64,000 bases of DNA from Eucommia ulmoides (GCA_016647705.1 CM028339.1:17626803-17690802), one strand, 5' to 3'; numbered from the stretch's first letter, positions 11,613-23,240 are shown. Numbers and translations: made by a program. The notes: generated by a model from the sequence alone, not told the origin.

Positions 11613-12746
11613 ATGTTCAAATTGGGGAAGATTAGAGATGAAGCGAAAAAGGGTCACAGAGCTGACTATCGCGTCAGGAATAATGGCGAAGCCTTGACGG
11701 TTGGAAATAGGTTATGTGTGCTGGATGATACCAATATGAAAAAAGATATCTTGGAGGAAGCGCTTAGTTCAGTATACGAAATACACTCAGGCAGTACCAA
11801 AATATATCGGGATCTGCGAGAACACTATTGGTGGAATGGAATGAAACGGGAAATGGTTGAATTTGTTGTCAGGTGTTTCGTTCGTCAGCAAGTCAAGATT
11901 AAGCACCAACGTCTAGGTGGGTTATTGCGGCCACTACCTATTCCAGAGTGGAAATGAGAGTATATCGCGATGAATTGTGTTTCGGAATTAACCCGCACTC
12001 AAAAGGAACATAATTCCATTTGGGTAATTGTCGATAGGCTTATTAAATCTGCTCATTTTCTGACCGTAAAGACGACGTACTCTCTGGATAAGTATGCCCA
12101 AATGTATGTTGACGAGATTGTCCGATTGGATGATGAGCCGGTTTCCATAGTGTCTGATAGAGATCCAAGATTTACTTCGAAGTTCTGACCAAGTCTCTAA
12201 ACTGCTTTAGGTACCAAACTGAAATTCAATACCGCCTTTTATCCTCAAACTGACGGTCAATCAAAGCGTACGATTCAGACATTAGAGGATATGTTGAGAG
12301 GTCGTATTTTGGAATTTCCTGGTAGCTGGGATGATCACTTGACGTTGATGGAATTCGCCTACAATGACAGCTACCATTTGGTGATCGAAATAGCCCCGTA
12401 TGAAGCATTGTATGGCAGGAGATACAGAACTCCAGTTTGTTGGACCGAAGTAGGAGAAAAGAAATTGCTACTGCCGGATATAGCCCAAATGACGGCAGAC
12501 AATGTGAAAGTGAATCAAGAAAGATTCAAAATTACTCAGAGTCGACAAAAGAGTTATGCTGACATGCGTAGGCGAGAGTTGGAATTTGAAGTGGGTGATC
12601 ACGTATTTTTAAGTATATCCCAGTGTAAAGGCATAATGAGATTTGAGAAGAAAGAGAAGTTAAGTCCGAGATACATCGGGTCATACGATATTTTAGAACA
12701 GGTTGGTACGACAGCTTCTACTGCCAGAATTGTCTGGATTACATGA
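11613..12746 (+). pseudogene. Integrase (Tekay-type gypsy), catalytically dead
   Basis: The zinc-binding region is recognisable (IHSGSTKIYRDLREHYWW), but the CxxC pair reads CFVR instead of CLTC. The core reads IWVIVDRLIKSAHFL, SDRDPRFTSKF, TAFYPQTDGQS and RTIQTLEDMLRGR. The first catalytic acid is Asn (IAMNCV where the family has MDFV) and the catalytic Glu after TDGQS is Lys. Stops interrupt at 11955 and 12186. The C-terminal part (YGRRYRTPVCW, QKSYADMRRRELEFEVGD) is intact in sequence. Confidence 0.9.
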
Positions 12747-13008
12747 CGTTTTCCATATGTTGATGCTTAGGAAATATGTGCCAGATCTTTTGCATGTGTT
12801 GATTTCTCAACCAATCGAGTTGGAAGATGATTTGACATATGTTGAGAAGCTGATCCAAATCTTAAGTCGAAAAGATCAAGTGTTGTGGACGAAAATGAGT
12901 CCATTAGTTAAAGTGTTGTGGCGCAGTCATTCGATAGAGGAGGCGACGTGGGAGCGAGATGATGAGATGAGAGACAAATATCCGTACTTGTTTGATCAAG
13001 ATAACTAA
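12735..13008 (+). pseudogene. Chromodomain-like C-terminus of the Tekay pol
   Basis: After a frameshift at about 12740, the sequence continues as DVFHMLMLRKYVPDLLHVL, DDLTYVEKLIQIL and WRSHSIEEATWERDDEMRDK. This is the C-terminal module of Tekay/Del chromoviruses, where the WEREDEMR block ends the chromodomain-like region used for chromatin targeting. It ends with a stop just before the polypurine tract. Confidence 0.8.
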
Positions 13009-13030
13009 AATTTCGAGTCGAATTTTTTTT

Positions 13031-13044
13031 TAGAAGGGAAGGAT
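13031..13044 (+). other. Polypurine tract of the Tekay-like element
   Basis: TAGAAGGGAAGGAT lies directly before the TGTAAGACCC start of the 3' LTR, the standard plus-strand priming position. Confidence 0.75.
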
Positions 13045-14111
13045 TGTAAGACCCTAATTTCTGCATGTGCATATCATTAGCTGCATTTTAGCACACTTAG
13101 AAAATAACGGGGTAGAATGTGTCATTTGATATTTAATGTAAAACTTTAGGGGTAAATTTATAATTTTAAGAATGTTAAATTTTAATTTGGGCCTAAATAA
13201 TAACTTAAAGAGAGGAAGGGGGTTTATGTAATTTAAAAAAAATATAATATACACACACACTCACACAAACACACGCTGAAAAAAAAAAAATAGATAAGAT
13301 CAACGTGGCATGAAGAGGGATCAATTTAACCCGCAAAAATCATGCATATAAATACATATATGCATGCACACACTTTACAGAAAAAAGAAGAAAACAAAAA
13401 AAGAAGAGAGAGAGGAGCAGGCGGGTTCGGTGTCGATGGTGTGCAGACGGGGTGTGATCGGCGATTGTGTAGGGGCTTTGCTATTCGTGTATGGGTGTGG
13501 CGGTGGCGGCATTGAGGGTGTGGACTGCTGCGGTGGTCATGAGTGTGTGTGTGATCGGAGAGGGCGATGTGATCGTCCTGTGGTGGTGTGTTCCAGCGGG
13601 GGTGTGTCCGTCGTTCAACTATCGTCATCATGTGTGTGTGTGTCGTCGGCTCTCTGTGACGGTTGCGTGTGTGTGTGTGTGTGTGTGTGTTCTCTGCTCA
13701 TTCGTTGCATGGGGGTGTTCCGTTGATGGGGGTCGTCGGCAGTGAAGGTGAATGTCACCGATGTGCGTAGTCGTCGACAATTTTGTGTGTGTTTGGCGCT
13801 TGTGTATGTGCTATCGTTCTTCGGTGCATGTGTGTGTGTGTGTGCGCTCTGTTCTGCAGCAGTGTGTGTGTGTGTCATCGGCGACGATGGGTGTGAGTTT
13901 TAGTGTGTGTGTGAGAGAGAGAGAGAGAGAGATCTATGATCATGTGGGTGTGTGTGTTCGGTTGTGGGATTGCCGGGGGTGGTTGTTAATCGGTGGTGTG
14001 GGTTGTGCAGAACCGGCAGTGAGGGCTGGCGAAGCATGGGAAGTCGCTGGCGGTCGACGACAGTAGAGAAAGAGAGAGAGAAGTCGACCGACTGAACTGA
14101 AGTAGAACCGG

Positions 14112-14147
<36 letters not shown>

Positions 14148-15823
14148 AAAAAAAAAAAAAAATCCCAATCCCATCTCTCAGCAGGTGAAAAATTTGAATC
14201 AGGTAAAATTTTGGTCGATTATGATTTTCGTCAAATTAAATTATTAGCATTAAATTTTCATAATCGTGACAATAATTTCTGTAACGGCTAATTTTAATAA
14301 TTTTGTACCGTGAATATTAATATAACGGAATTAGGTAAATAATAATTTTAAATAATTAAATTTGAGGAATGAAAAATTGTGCATTTTAGGGACATGCATT
14401 TCATATTAGGGTTGTTTTAAATAAAATATTAATTTAGGCCCTATCGTTATTAGGTTCACAAGCACCAGCGTCCCAGTAGGTTTTGGATGACAGTATTTTT
14501 GCTGTACAGGAATTGAGGTGAGTGTACTGTCTTCTATGTAAATTACAAATTTTATTTTCGTATAAATTATGGAAAATGTGTTTATTTAAAAATGGACGAA
14601 TTTTGCAACTTATATGGATAAAGTGGTTTTTGTGTTAAAGGAAAAAAAAAAAAAAGATTTATGGACCAAGTGAGTTTTAAAAGCTGATTTTTGGACCGAC
14701 TATGTCATAACTTTGATCCCGTCAGGAGGGTATGTCCTGCGGGATGGTTTTGACCTGTTACGATGACATATCCTACAAGTGGTTAATTATATTATGACTT
14801 GTCCAGAGGGTTAGTCTAGCAGGTGGTTGACTATTTTATGACATGTTCAGAGGGTTAGTCCGGCAGGTGGTTGACTATATTATGACATGTCCGGATGGTT
14901 AGTCTGGCAGGTGGTTATTTATAATATGACCTGTCCGGAGGGTTAGTTCAGCAGGTGGTTAATTATATTATGACTTGTCCGGAGGGGTAGTCCGACGGGT
15001 GGTAAATTATATGGTGACTTGTTCGGAGGATTAGTCCAACATGTGGTTTATTGACCCGTTGGGGGTGCAAATCTTGCGGGTGGTACGGTACCGTTGCAAC
15101 TCTCGATCGTGAGGTAAAAACGATCATATGGATAGTAGGAGAGGAGGTGTAGTGCACTTCATTATACATTTAAAAATTCGGACTGGTTGGTTTAAATAAT
15201 TGGATTAGTGGATTTCGAAATATTTGAATTGGTTGACTTAAAATATTTGGATTGGGTGTTAATTATATTATTTCACCTCATTGGTGGCAGTGGAATTGGA
15301 TTTTCAACATGGTATGTGGTGATATATTATATTATATTTTGATTAAAATATTCGGATGGGTTGATTTAAAATGATTGGGTTGATTGATTTAAAATGTTTG
15401 ATTTGGGTATTTTTAAATATATTAGTTTATTTCAATGGTGACCGGGAAATTGGATTTCAGTACGGTACGTGGTTATATTATTTTATACTTTGAAACGTGG
15501 TGTTTAATTCTTATACTTGATCCGTAAAATATTTTTATTATGAAGACAGTGCACCGATAAAAAAAAATTGGTTTCAGGTACCGCAGTTAGGAGTCGGTCC
15601 ACTACTGGCACTAGATAGAGTTTGGTGGTAGGGTCATTTTGGAGGTGAGCCGGTCGGATGTGAACCGTGGAATTTTCAGGTATTTTGGAAAAAAAAAAAA
15701 AAAACATTTACTGTAGCGCATGTATTTATGAGTATCTGTATGTATTTAGTTGATTGGGCAGATAGCACCATGTCGATGTCATGCCCGACCTTGAGAGACG
15801 GGTGCCTAGGGTGGGGTTTGACA
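13045..15823 (+). repeat. 3' LTR of the Tekay-type element, 2.78 kb
   Basis: It starts TGTAAGACCCTAATTTC and ends GTTTGACA. The length fits Tekay elements, which carry long LTRs. The first 850 bp hold GT-rich microsatellites (13630-13700, 13820-13915), a GA tract and a poly-A tract (14110-14162), which produce spurious open frames. From about 13890 it matches the 5' LTR. The base after the LTR begins AATAA; the matching target-site duplication cannot be checked because the 5' LTR is truncated. Confidence 0.85.
14711..15060 (+). repeat. Tandem sub-repeats of about 58 bp inside the 3' LTR
   Basis: Imperfect units with the same GGAGGGTTAGTC and GTGGTTGA cores as in the 5' LTR (7921-8275). The number of units is similar in both LTRs, as expected for an array copied along with the LTR. 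Confidence 0.7.
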
Positions 15824-15833
15824 AATAACCTAC

Positions 15834-15930
15834 CTTAGAACCTTTAACTTTTATCGTTGGTGCATCACCACAGACATTCGCTTCCTCTATTTCATCACCA
15901 TGGTTGACGACATTGTAATTGTTCTCAGCG
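15834..15930 (-). CDS. Tandem-exon gene, exon 4 (most 3' visible exon)
   Basis: On the minus strand a TTGTAG acceptor precedes 15930. The frame continues that of the two upstream exons (one base completes the split codon): AENNYNVVNH, then an acidic stretch, then CGDAPTIKVKGSK. A possible donor (AAG|GTAGGT) lies at 15833, only about 10 bp from the end of the Tekay LTR, so the retrotransposon sits in or beside the following intron and the rest of the gene is not seen. This unit is more diverged than the other two repeat exons. Function unknown. Confidence 0.4.
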
Positions 15931-16016
15931 CTACAATATAAAAAGATCTCAACAATTTGTAAACATATGTCAAAATAAATACAAAAGCATTGGTTAATTT
16001 TAAGATAAATACTTAC

Positions 16017-16103
16017 TCGATACCCTTTATTGTTGCTCCATCACCGGAGATTTTCACTTCCTTCTCCAGTGCATGTTTGTCGACAGTGTAATCAACATTT
16101 GCG
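16017..16103 (-). CDS. Tandem-exon gene, exon 3 (87 nt)
   Basis: Bounded by an ATTAG acceptor and a GA|GTAAGT donor on the minus strand, exactly 87 nt, phase 2 at both ends. It encodes ANVDYTVDKHALEKEVK then ISGDGATIKGI. Its sequence and flanking introns (86 nt on each side) closely resemble exon 2, showing tandem duplication of an exon-intron unit. I do not recognise the protein family. Confidence 0.5.
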
Positions 16104-16189
16104 CTAATTATTAAGAAGAGCTCAACAACTTGTAGACGCATGTCAAAATAAATACAAACACATTGATTAATTTTAAGATAAATACTTAC

Positions 16190-16276
16190 TCTATACCCTT
16201 TATTGTTGCCCCATCATCGGAGACTTTTGCCTCATCTTCCAATGCACGTTTGTCGACAATGCTATCAGTGTGGGCT
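16190..16276 (-). CDS. Tandem-exon gene, exon 2 (87 nt)
   Basis: Acceptor ATTGTAG and donor GA|GTAAGT on the minus strand; 87 nt, phase 2 at both ends. It encodes AHTDSIVDKRALEDEAK then VSDDGATIKGI. With the next exon it defines a repeat of about 29 residues with consensus VDKxALExExK, SxDGATIKGI and an Asp or Glu at the splice junction. Acidic and hydrophilic; no known domain recognised. Confidence 0.5.
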
Positions 16277-16368
16277 CTACAATATTAAGAAGAGATCAAC
16301 AAGTAGCAGACGCATGTCTAAATAAAACAAATACAAATGCAACAATCAATTTTCAAAGAAATACTTAC

Positions 16369-16448
16369 ACAGATAAAGCTCACACCTTAAGTTTGCACTT
16401 TAAACCTCTTTTCTTTGTTTTTTTACTGTCCATCTCCTTCATTTTCAT
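16369..16448 (-). CDS. Tandem-exon gene, possible first coding exon with internal TGA
   Basis: From an ATG at 16448 the frame reads MKMKEMDSKKTKKRGLK then CKLKV, a basic start that could be a nuclear-localisation stretch. It then meets TGA, three codons before a TCTGT|GTAAGT donor at 16368. The donor leaves two bases, the phase needed to join the next exon, so frame and donor agree and only the TGA (a plausible CGA-to-TGA change) breaks the reading frame. It could be a pseudogene, or the real start may lie elsewhere. Confidence 0.35.
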
Positions 16449-17413
16449 TGACAAGAAAAAATTATCAACTAATTAAAACTACTAGACTTCACAAATATCA
16501 TAATATAATGAATGAAACAGGAAACTTATATAAGCAAATATTTAAATGAATAAAAATTGTAAATTGTAAATTTAAAACTTGTAAAGATAGTTCTCTCAAT
16601 AAAAAGTTAAGCTAATTCATGATATTATTCAAACCGAAAATAATTACCTATCAAAACCACATACCATAAATTAACAAATTGTATCACATTATTCAAACAT
16701 TAATTTTCAGAAAGATGAAACAACAGTGAGAAATAACAACCACCACAAAACTCTTCTTCAACAAAAACGAGGTGTTTCCCATGCATCGTGTTAAAAAGTA
16801 ATGGTGTTTCGCTATGCTTAAATTGATGGTTCTCTACCCTAACGCCACGCCGCCATTCACAAGCCAAACCAACCCACCAAAAATAATTAAAACTAATAAT
16901 AACATAAACTTAATTGAGAAGCAAAACTGAGATAATCAGTTTTCAAATTCGACCAAAGTGAAGATTCAAAAAATAGAGAGGAAGAGGACTAGAGAGAGAG
17001 AGAGAGAGAGAGACGAACCAAGATTATTCTTAAAAAATGGTGGTCGTGGTGGTTCAATGAAGGGAATGTTCTTATCTATGAAACCAACAAAGCTAAAGGT
17101 AAAGAAAGAAAGAAACAACCATCGGTGTCCCAACTCAGTTTACAAAACAATTTGAAAATCCAAAATCGAATAAAAAGATTAAATGAAATTTAGTACAAAA
17201 ATAGAGAAACATAAGGCATTTATTTCCAAATATACGGTTTTGAAACCACAGACGAAGAGCGAGAAAGAGAGAGAAAAATAGAAAAACAAACCTAATGTTC
17301 TTGATGAGAGAGGATGATGTTCTTGACAGCCAAAACACTAAGCCACAAGAAGAAAGATAGAGAGCAACAACCCTAGACCAGCAGAAGACACCACTAAAAG
17401 GACCACCACGCCA

Positions 17414-17444
<31 letters not shown>

Positions 17445-17530
17445 GCAAGAACAATGGATAAGCAGATGACAGAGTGACAAGACTTAAAGTTGAGAAGATG
17501 AGAGAAGAACTTGCATTCATGTAGCGGGAA
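16449..17530 (-). other. Upstream region of the tandem-exon gene
   Basis: On the minus strand this is CT-rich (runs of CTCTCT at about 16975-17010 and 17410-17450) with AT-rich blocks, which fits a plant 5' UTR with a leader intron or a promoter. A 60-codon open frame at 17338-17520 (minus) is compositionally simple and I do not treat it as a gene. No TATA box is called with confidence. Confidence 0.3.
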
Positions 17531-19600
17531 AGAGGCTAACCGACTGGAACAAGTAAACTTCTAGTATTTTTTTTCTTTTAATTTTAGAGGTGGTTTTGGG
17601 TAATTTTAGGTGGTTTTGACTTTGGAAAAATGGATAGCTGAGATTGAATCTTAGCCCATCCAACGGTCCATATCTGGCATGTATACATACAGTCAAAACT
17701 GGAGTTGTATTCTAGCTTGACCCTTATCTTTATAATATAATAATAACTTTACTTTAGTATCTATACTTAATTATTGGGGAAAAAAGTGTTTGAAACGTAT
17801 ATGACATATTAATAGTAATTTTGTGTCAAAAGAAAATGACATATTTATAGTAGTTTGTATTCAAAACCTTATAATTAAATCTTAGTCGCCTATTCCCTGT
17901 ATTGAAGACAATTGTAACGACTCTCGAGCATGGATATGCCTAAGCTGGAAGTAATACAATGCTATTCTCGATAGTCTTGAGAAGGGACTCATAGTGCAAT
18001 CGAGCTTCGAACCTCAGTTAAGGCTTACTTATAGCTCAAAAACTTCAAATTTTCAATTCCTTTTGAGTACTGGATAGTATGTTTGGTTACCAGTTGATAG
18101 TTTAGGCTCATGTTCTTGTCATGTGGGTATTACCTAGGGGTGCTTGAGAACATATGCTCTACATGTGAATTTGTCATTACATGCGGCAGCCTTTGAGTTG
18201 GTCGAAAAAATCTCTCGTCATAATCTATCATTATGACAAGGAAAAGTTAAATTTTTTATTCCTAAAATAATATATTGGTGTCTATGTGAATTCTGAAGGT
18301 GACCAAATTGCACATTTTATTTATGAAGTTTCACAATTTGTTTCAATTCACAAAATTGAAAATGTTGTTAATGATTTTGGACAAAAAATAAGTTATGCTC
18401 AATATGCAATCTTTTATATTTTCATTTCACTAGTTCACTAAACCTGAAATGTTTTCTGCTAACCATTGCCTAATAGCAGCTTCTTACTCTCATTATTCAA
18501 ACGAATTGCTTTTAGAAAAAAAATTGAGAAAAATATTTTAGGAATATTAATATTGATGAAATTAAGAAACTTTCTTATTAAAATGTCACATATGAACACA
18601 GCTCATTTTCATTTCATTTTATAAGATTAAAATAAATATAAAATTTAAAAGATAAATATACAATTTGACAAATTTCAAGATTCACCTAGAGACACTCACC
18701 CTATATGCATTAGTTACAAAAGTATAATTTTCCCTAGTGACAAAAATGATATTTTTTTTGTTTTGTTTATGAAATGGCTTTATAATGAACCTATGAGATA
18801 TTAGTCTGGTTGATAAGGGGAGGTATTCTATTTTCTTTTCAGTCAGAATTCAACTCTACTATAAAATATTTTAAGAATTAAATTTTGAATTTATTTCTAA
18901 ACGTACAATATTGACATAAGAGAATACATTTAAAATTATCTGGAGAAGTAATTACTTATGTAAATATGTCTAGGTTGACTTGGAGACAACTAACAGGAAA
19001 ACAATAAAATAAAAATAAAAATTGAAATGACTTCTTCTTGCCGTGTTTTACTGAACACCACGTTTTATGATGTAGTCATTGAAGTTTCTTAGAGAGGGGG
19101 ATTCCCCAGTTTTCAATAACAATGACTAATTAATTTGACCTACAAAATGTGTTCCTGGGGTTTGGCACAATGCCCCAACCAACTATTGCTATTTTGTCTA
19201 AATTATAAATTTTTTATAATTAAAAATACCAATCAATGCTCTTGAGATATAAATATTCTTCTTTTAATTAAAAAAAAAATTTTTTTTATTCTTTCAATTT
19301 TTTTAAAAAAAATTACTAACACCCCCTCTTTTTTTTTTTTTTTTTTTAAATACCTTCTCTTCTTAATTTTTTAAAAAAGTTACATTTACTCTCATCCCAG
19401 CTTACCCCGGGCCGCCACCATTTACTCATCATTTTTTTTAAAAAAATTTGTTAAAAAAAAAAAAGGATAAAAAAATATTTTTTTTAAGTAGGATTGTTAA
19501 GAGAAATATATATATATATATATAAAATCAGTTCACTTATAAAAAAAGTCGTTGGATCAAGAGACAAGCATGTAAATATTAGTAGCAGTCGGATGAGTTT
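17531..19600. other. Unrecognised intergenic DNA
   Basis: AT-rich, with poly-A/T runs at about 19270-19470 and a TA microsatellite at 19507-19524. No open frame, transposon terminus or RNA gene that I can support. Confidence 0.5.
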
Positions 19601-19639
19601 TAGTTTACTCGGAAAAAAGAAAAAAAAGAAAGAAGAAAA

Positions 19640-20900
19640 AAAAAGGTTACTATGCCTCTCCCTTCGCCCTCACACTCAATCGATCTCGCATTCTCACACT
19701 CGCTCTGGTCAATCACCTCGAACACACTCACCACCACCGCCGGTTCCTCTGCCCCCCCCCCTCCTTTCTTTGCTCCCTTTGCTTTCTCTTAGTCACCGCC
19801 ACGCCACGCCACAAAAACGTTGATTTGGCACCACTTACTCTGCCTCTCTCTCAGACGCTACCAGCCGGCTACCCTGTTCACTAACATTTCCTCGCCACGC
19901 CTAATTCTCTCCATTTTCTCACGTCTCTTCAATAGTCCACCGACTCAGCCCCCGAAACCTAACCCTATCTCTTTCCCCCCAATCAGCGATTCCTTTCTCC
20001 CTGCATCGCCATGAAGCTAGCCGCGCCATCGCCGGATCGCCTACCTCCCAGTCTTTAGGTCACCGTCTTGTACGGACGGAGCACCACCGATAATGCTCGA
20101 CGAGGACTGCGAAGGTACTGTCTCTCTCTTTCTCATCAATCCATCGGGCCGAGATCATCTCCTATGTCCATTCCATTTTTGTGCCTCACACAAGCCATCA
20201 GACCGCTTTTTGCCCTAATCGCAGATGTCCAAGCTACTATCTTCACGCCCTAATCGCCCGTACGAACGGACGAGGTCCAAACAGAGTCCAGGCGGAGCCC
20301 CATTGGAATTGCAGTTCAAGGAAGAAGAAAATATCTACATCGAAAGGTCTGGTAGCCCTCTCTCAGGTGCGATCTCTCTCTTCTCTCTCTCCATACCCCT
20401 TCATGTTGTCTTTTTCATTCACGGGTAACGGTTGGGAGAAATTTTGGGATTTGATTTAAAAATTCTAAAATCTTATTTTGAGAAATTTTCAGATCAATTC
20501 ACAAAATTTTAGGTATGATTCTCATCTCTTTTTACATCTTGGATGACTTATGTGTTTACATCTCTTTTTACACGTTAGCCACAACCCACTGCAGATATAC
20601 TGTAATAGTTTTTGGTAAGATTTCACTCTTTTATTTTATTTTCTTTATCTATTTTCTACTCTCTTCTCGGAACACCGCCCATCCCCTTTCTCCGAGCGCG
20701 TGCTTCCTGTTCGTGGTAAATTGCCAGATTGTACTTTTCGGTTGCAACCTGTTGTGCCACGTGGTTACAAGGGAATCAACGCTTGGGTTTGGAATGCGGT
20801 GCTCAATGGTGCGATTCTGCTACTGTTCTTGAAGTTCTACACGAAGATGCATCTCCAACAAAGAAAGGTCACTATCGATTATTTTACTGTAATTATGATG
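19640..20900 (+). other. GC-richer gene-like island, product unresolved
   Basis: Composition changes sharply to C-rich, with CT-rich leader-like DNA (19650-20060). Two start-like open segments follow: ATG at 20093 (MLDEDCEG, then GTACTG, a possible donor) and ATG at 20225 after a CAG (MSKLLSSRPNRPYERTRSKQ to about 20428). At 20700-20870 a hydrophobic stretch appears in two overlapping frames (VVNCQIVLFG, then YKGINAWVWNAVLNGAILLL). This weakly recalls the C-terminal membrane part of plant GNS1/SUR4 (ELO) elongases, but I am not confident. The possible exons do not join in frame, so this may be a gene fragment or pseudogene. Confidence 0.3.
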
Positions 20901-21640
20901 TTTTGTTCTGCGCTAATTGCATTCATCCCTCTTAATCTCCATTTAATTTGAGTTGTTCTTCAGAATTTTTATTTCTATTTGATTGTACTCATATTGTTAA
21001 ACCAATTTAACTCTTCTCTAAATCTCCTAATTTTCTTCTTTAAAATCGTATGAAGGTTTGTGTTTTTCAAATCTAATGTAGTGTGCAATTGCTTAGGGAT
21101 TGGGTAGATTATCCATTGTTCCTATATTTGCAACACAGTCTACTGCTAGCTAATGTGGGGAAAATAGGGATGAAGGAGTTTTCAGGTATTGCTTGAATTT
21201 ATTTCCCCAATATTATATCGTCACCAGAATTTCTGATTGAGTTTGTTGTATCAATTTGAGCTTGCTATTATTCTAATTACTTTGTTCTATTGATGAGCCG
21301 GTCCATGGCAATTCATTCTTTTTCGACTTCATCTTCTTCTCCTTCTGAGAATCAACATTACAGAAACATGGAAAGATAAGAGGTAAAGATGAAGGTGAAT
21401 AAGATGATACCAATCAAGCTCACAAGACTTCTAAGTTTTAAGCCATCAATAAGGAGGTCGAAGCCACAGTTTAATTGGGTAATTGTGGTTTCATTAATGG
21501 AGGATGATTCAAGTTTGAATCAATTGACTTCAATCAGATTGTCAGATCATTTGCCAAATTATATGAAGTTCACCAGTTGTTCAATTGCAAAGAATGAGAT
21601 TTCTCAGGCAAGTCCTTTTAGCTTAAAAAAATAGATTTAT
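20901..21640 (+). other. Possible downstream exon region of the gene-like island
   Basis: An 81-codon open frame at 21389-21634 (MKVNKMIPIKLTRLLSFKPS onward) ends near a CAG|GCAAGT, a possible non-canonical GC donor. I do not recognise the sequence. The remainder is AT-rich and resembles intron. Confidence 0.2.
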
Positions 21641-22220
21641 TAGCTGAATTTCACTACTGGAATTAGGTTTTTTCTTGATTATTGGTATGTTAGTCAAGCT
21701 TAAAAAATGTAGTTTTAGTTGTTGAAATCCATTAGGTGTTGAAATGCAAAGGAAGAAAGTTGTACGGCAAATCCCTGCAATTTCTAAAAATTAAGATTTT
21801 TCAGTTGAGATTCACTATTCAAATTCTTGCTCATTGTTCTTTTAATCAAGCTTAAAATTTAGATTTTGTAGTTGAATTTCATTATTTGAATTGAAATTTG
21901 ACCATGAAATTCAGCAGTAATTGAACCGCAAATTAAGAAAGTTTTAGGCCATGGTCCTGCAATTTTAAAAAATTAAGCTTTTTAGTTGAATTTTACTATT
22001 CAAATTGAAATATTATTGATCATTGGTCTTCTAATCAAGCTTAAAATCCAGATTTCGTAATTGAATTTCACTATTTTTATTTAGATTTGAGCATGAAATT
22101 CATCTACTGTTGAAATGATCACTATTTTATTGATCATGTGTCTTTTTAATCAAGCTTAAAAATCAATTATTTTTAGATGAATTTCACTATTTGAAATCAG
22201 GTATTTTGATCATGTGTCTC
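21640..22220 (+). repeat. Degenerate tandem repeat in AT-rich DNA
   Basis: The phrases AATCAAGCTTAAAA and GTTGAATTTCACTATTYRAAT recur several times, together with GAAATTCA and TGATCATTGGTC. They form a diverged tandem array with a unit of roughly 90-180 bp. It is followed by long T-rich tracts (22215-22350) and a GT run (22350-22375). Confidence 0.5.
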
Positions 22221-22342
22221 TTTTTTTTTTTCGCTTTTTCTTTTTAATTATGTTTTTTCTGTTATGCTTTTTTTTTTTTTAATTCTTTTTTATGTTTTTA
22301 TTTTTTTTTATTTTTATATTATGCTCTATTTCAGTATGTTTC

Positions 22343-22373
<31 letters not shown>

Positions 22374-22714
22374 TATTTGTTCTAATGGAAAGGAAGTTAG
22401 ATGCTAATTTTGATTTTTCTAATGCAAATTTATTGAGATAGGGAAATATATTTTATTGGATTGATTTTTTTTTTTTTTTTTTTTAATTGCCACATCCAAA
22501 GATAAACTAAGTGATATATAATCGAAATAGAGGAATATTGGAATAAATAGATAAAATCTGAAATTTTTGGTTTATTAAGATTATTTTATCTATTTTTATC
22601 ATAAGTTTCTATTACGATTTCATGATTATTGAAGTTTTTCCTTTTATTGTATATAGGAATTATTGAAACAAGATTGAATTGTGGAGGTGGTATCATTCAT
22701 GTGCCGAGACAATA

Positions 22715-23045
22715 ATTGATTGTTATTGCAATCTATTAATTTGATACGGTAAAAATTAAGATATATATTAATAGATTTTTTATTTTTTTTTCTCATTTTC
22801 AAATGTCTCTCCAAGTAAAGTTGTGTTGTAATGTTTTTTTTTTTTTTTAAATTGATAATTATTTTTTTCAATTTTCATTGATTGAAAATTGTTATTTTTT
22901 TTTTCATTATCAATTTTCAATTGATATTTTTTCATTAATTCTATCGCAATCTATTAGTTTGATAAGGTAAAATTAAGATATGAATAAATATTATTATTTT
23001 TTTGAATTTCAAATGTTTCTCCAAGTAAAGTTGTGTTGTAATTAG
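22715..23045 (+). repeat. Direct repeat of about 105 bp, two copies
   Basis: 22722-22832 and 22942-23043 share ATTGCAATCTATTA / ATCGCAATCTATTA, then GATAAGGTAAAATTAAGATA-like sequence, and end with CTCCAAGTAAAGTTGTGTTG. The spacing is about 215 bp. No coding content. Confidence 0.55.
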
Positions 23046-23240
23046 TTATTTTTTTTTCTTCATATTAATGCTATTTTTTTTAATATGATATATTGTCATT
23101 AAATTGAGATATTCATGATTATCGTGAGATAGAACATAATGCGTTAGTTTGGCCATGTTGTTTAATTGCTAAGACGGTAAGAGACATTTCTTGAATTTAA
23201 TGATCTTAATGAGTGATAAAATTTAGGGAAAACTCTTCAA

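Noticed and set aside
13326..14066. Several 80-120-codon frames on both strands rich in Cys-Val or Thr-His
   Set aside because: They are translations of GT/CA and GA microsatellites in the Tekay LTR.
17338..17520. 60-codon hydrophobic minus-strand frame resembling a membrane peptide
   Set aside because: Arises from a CT-rich leader-like tract; Leu/Ser runs follow from composition.
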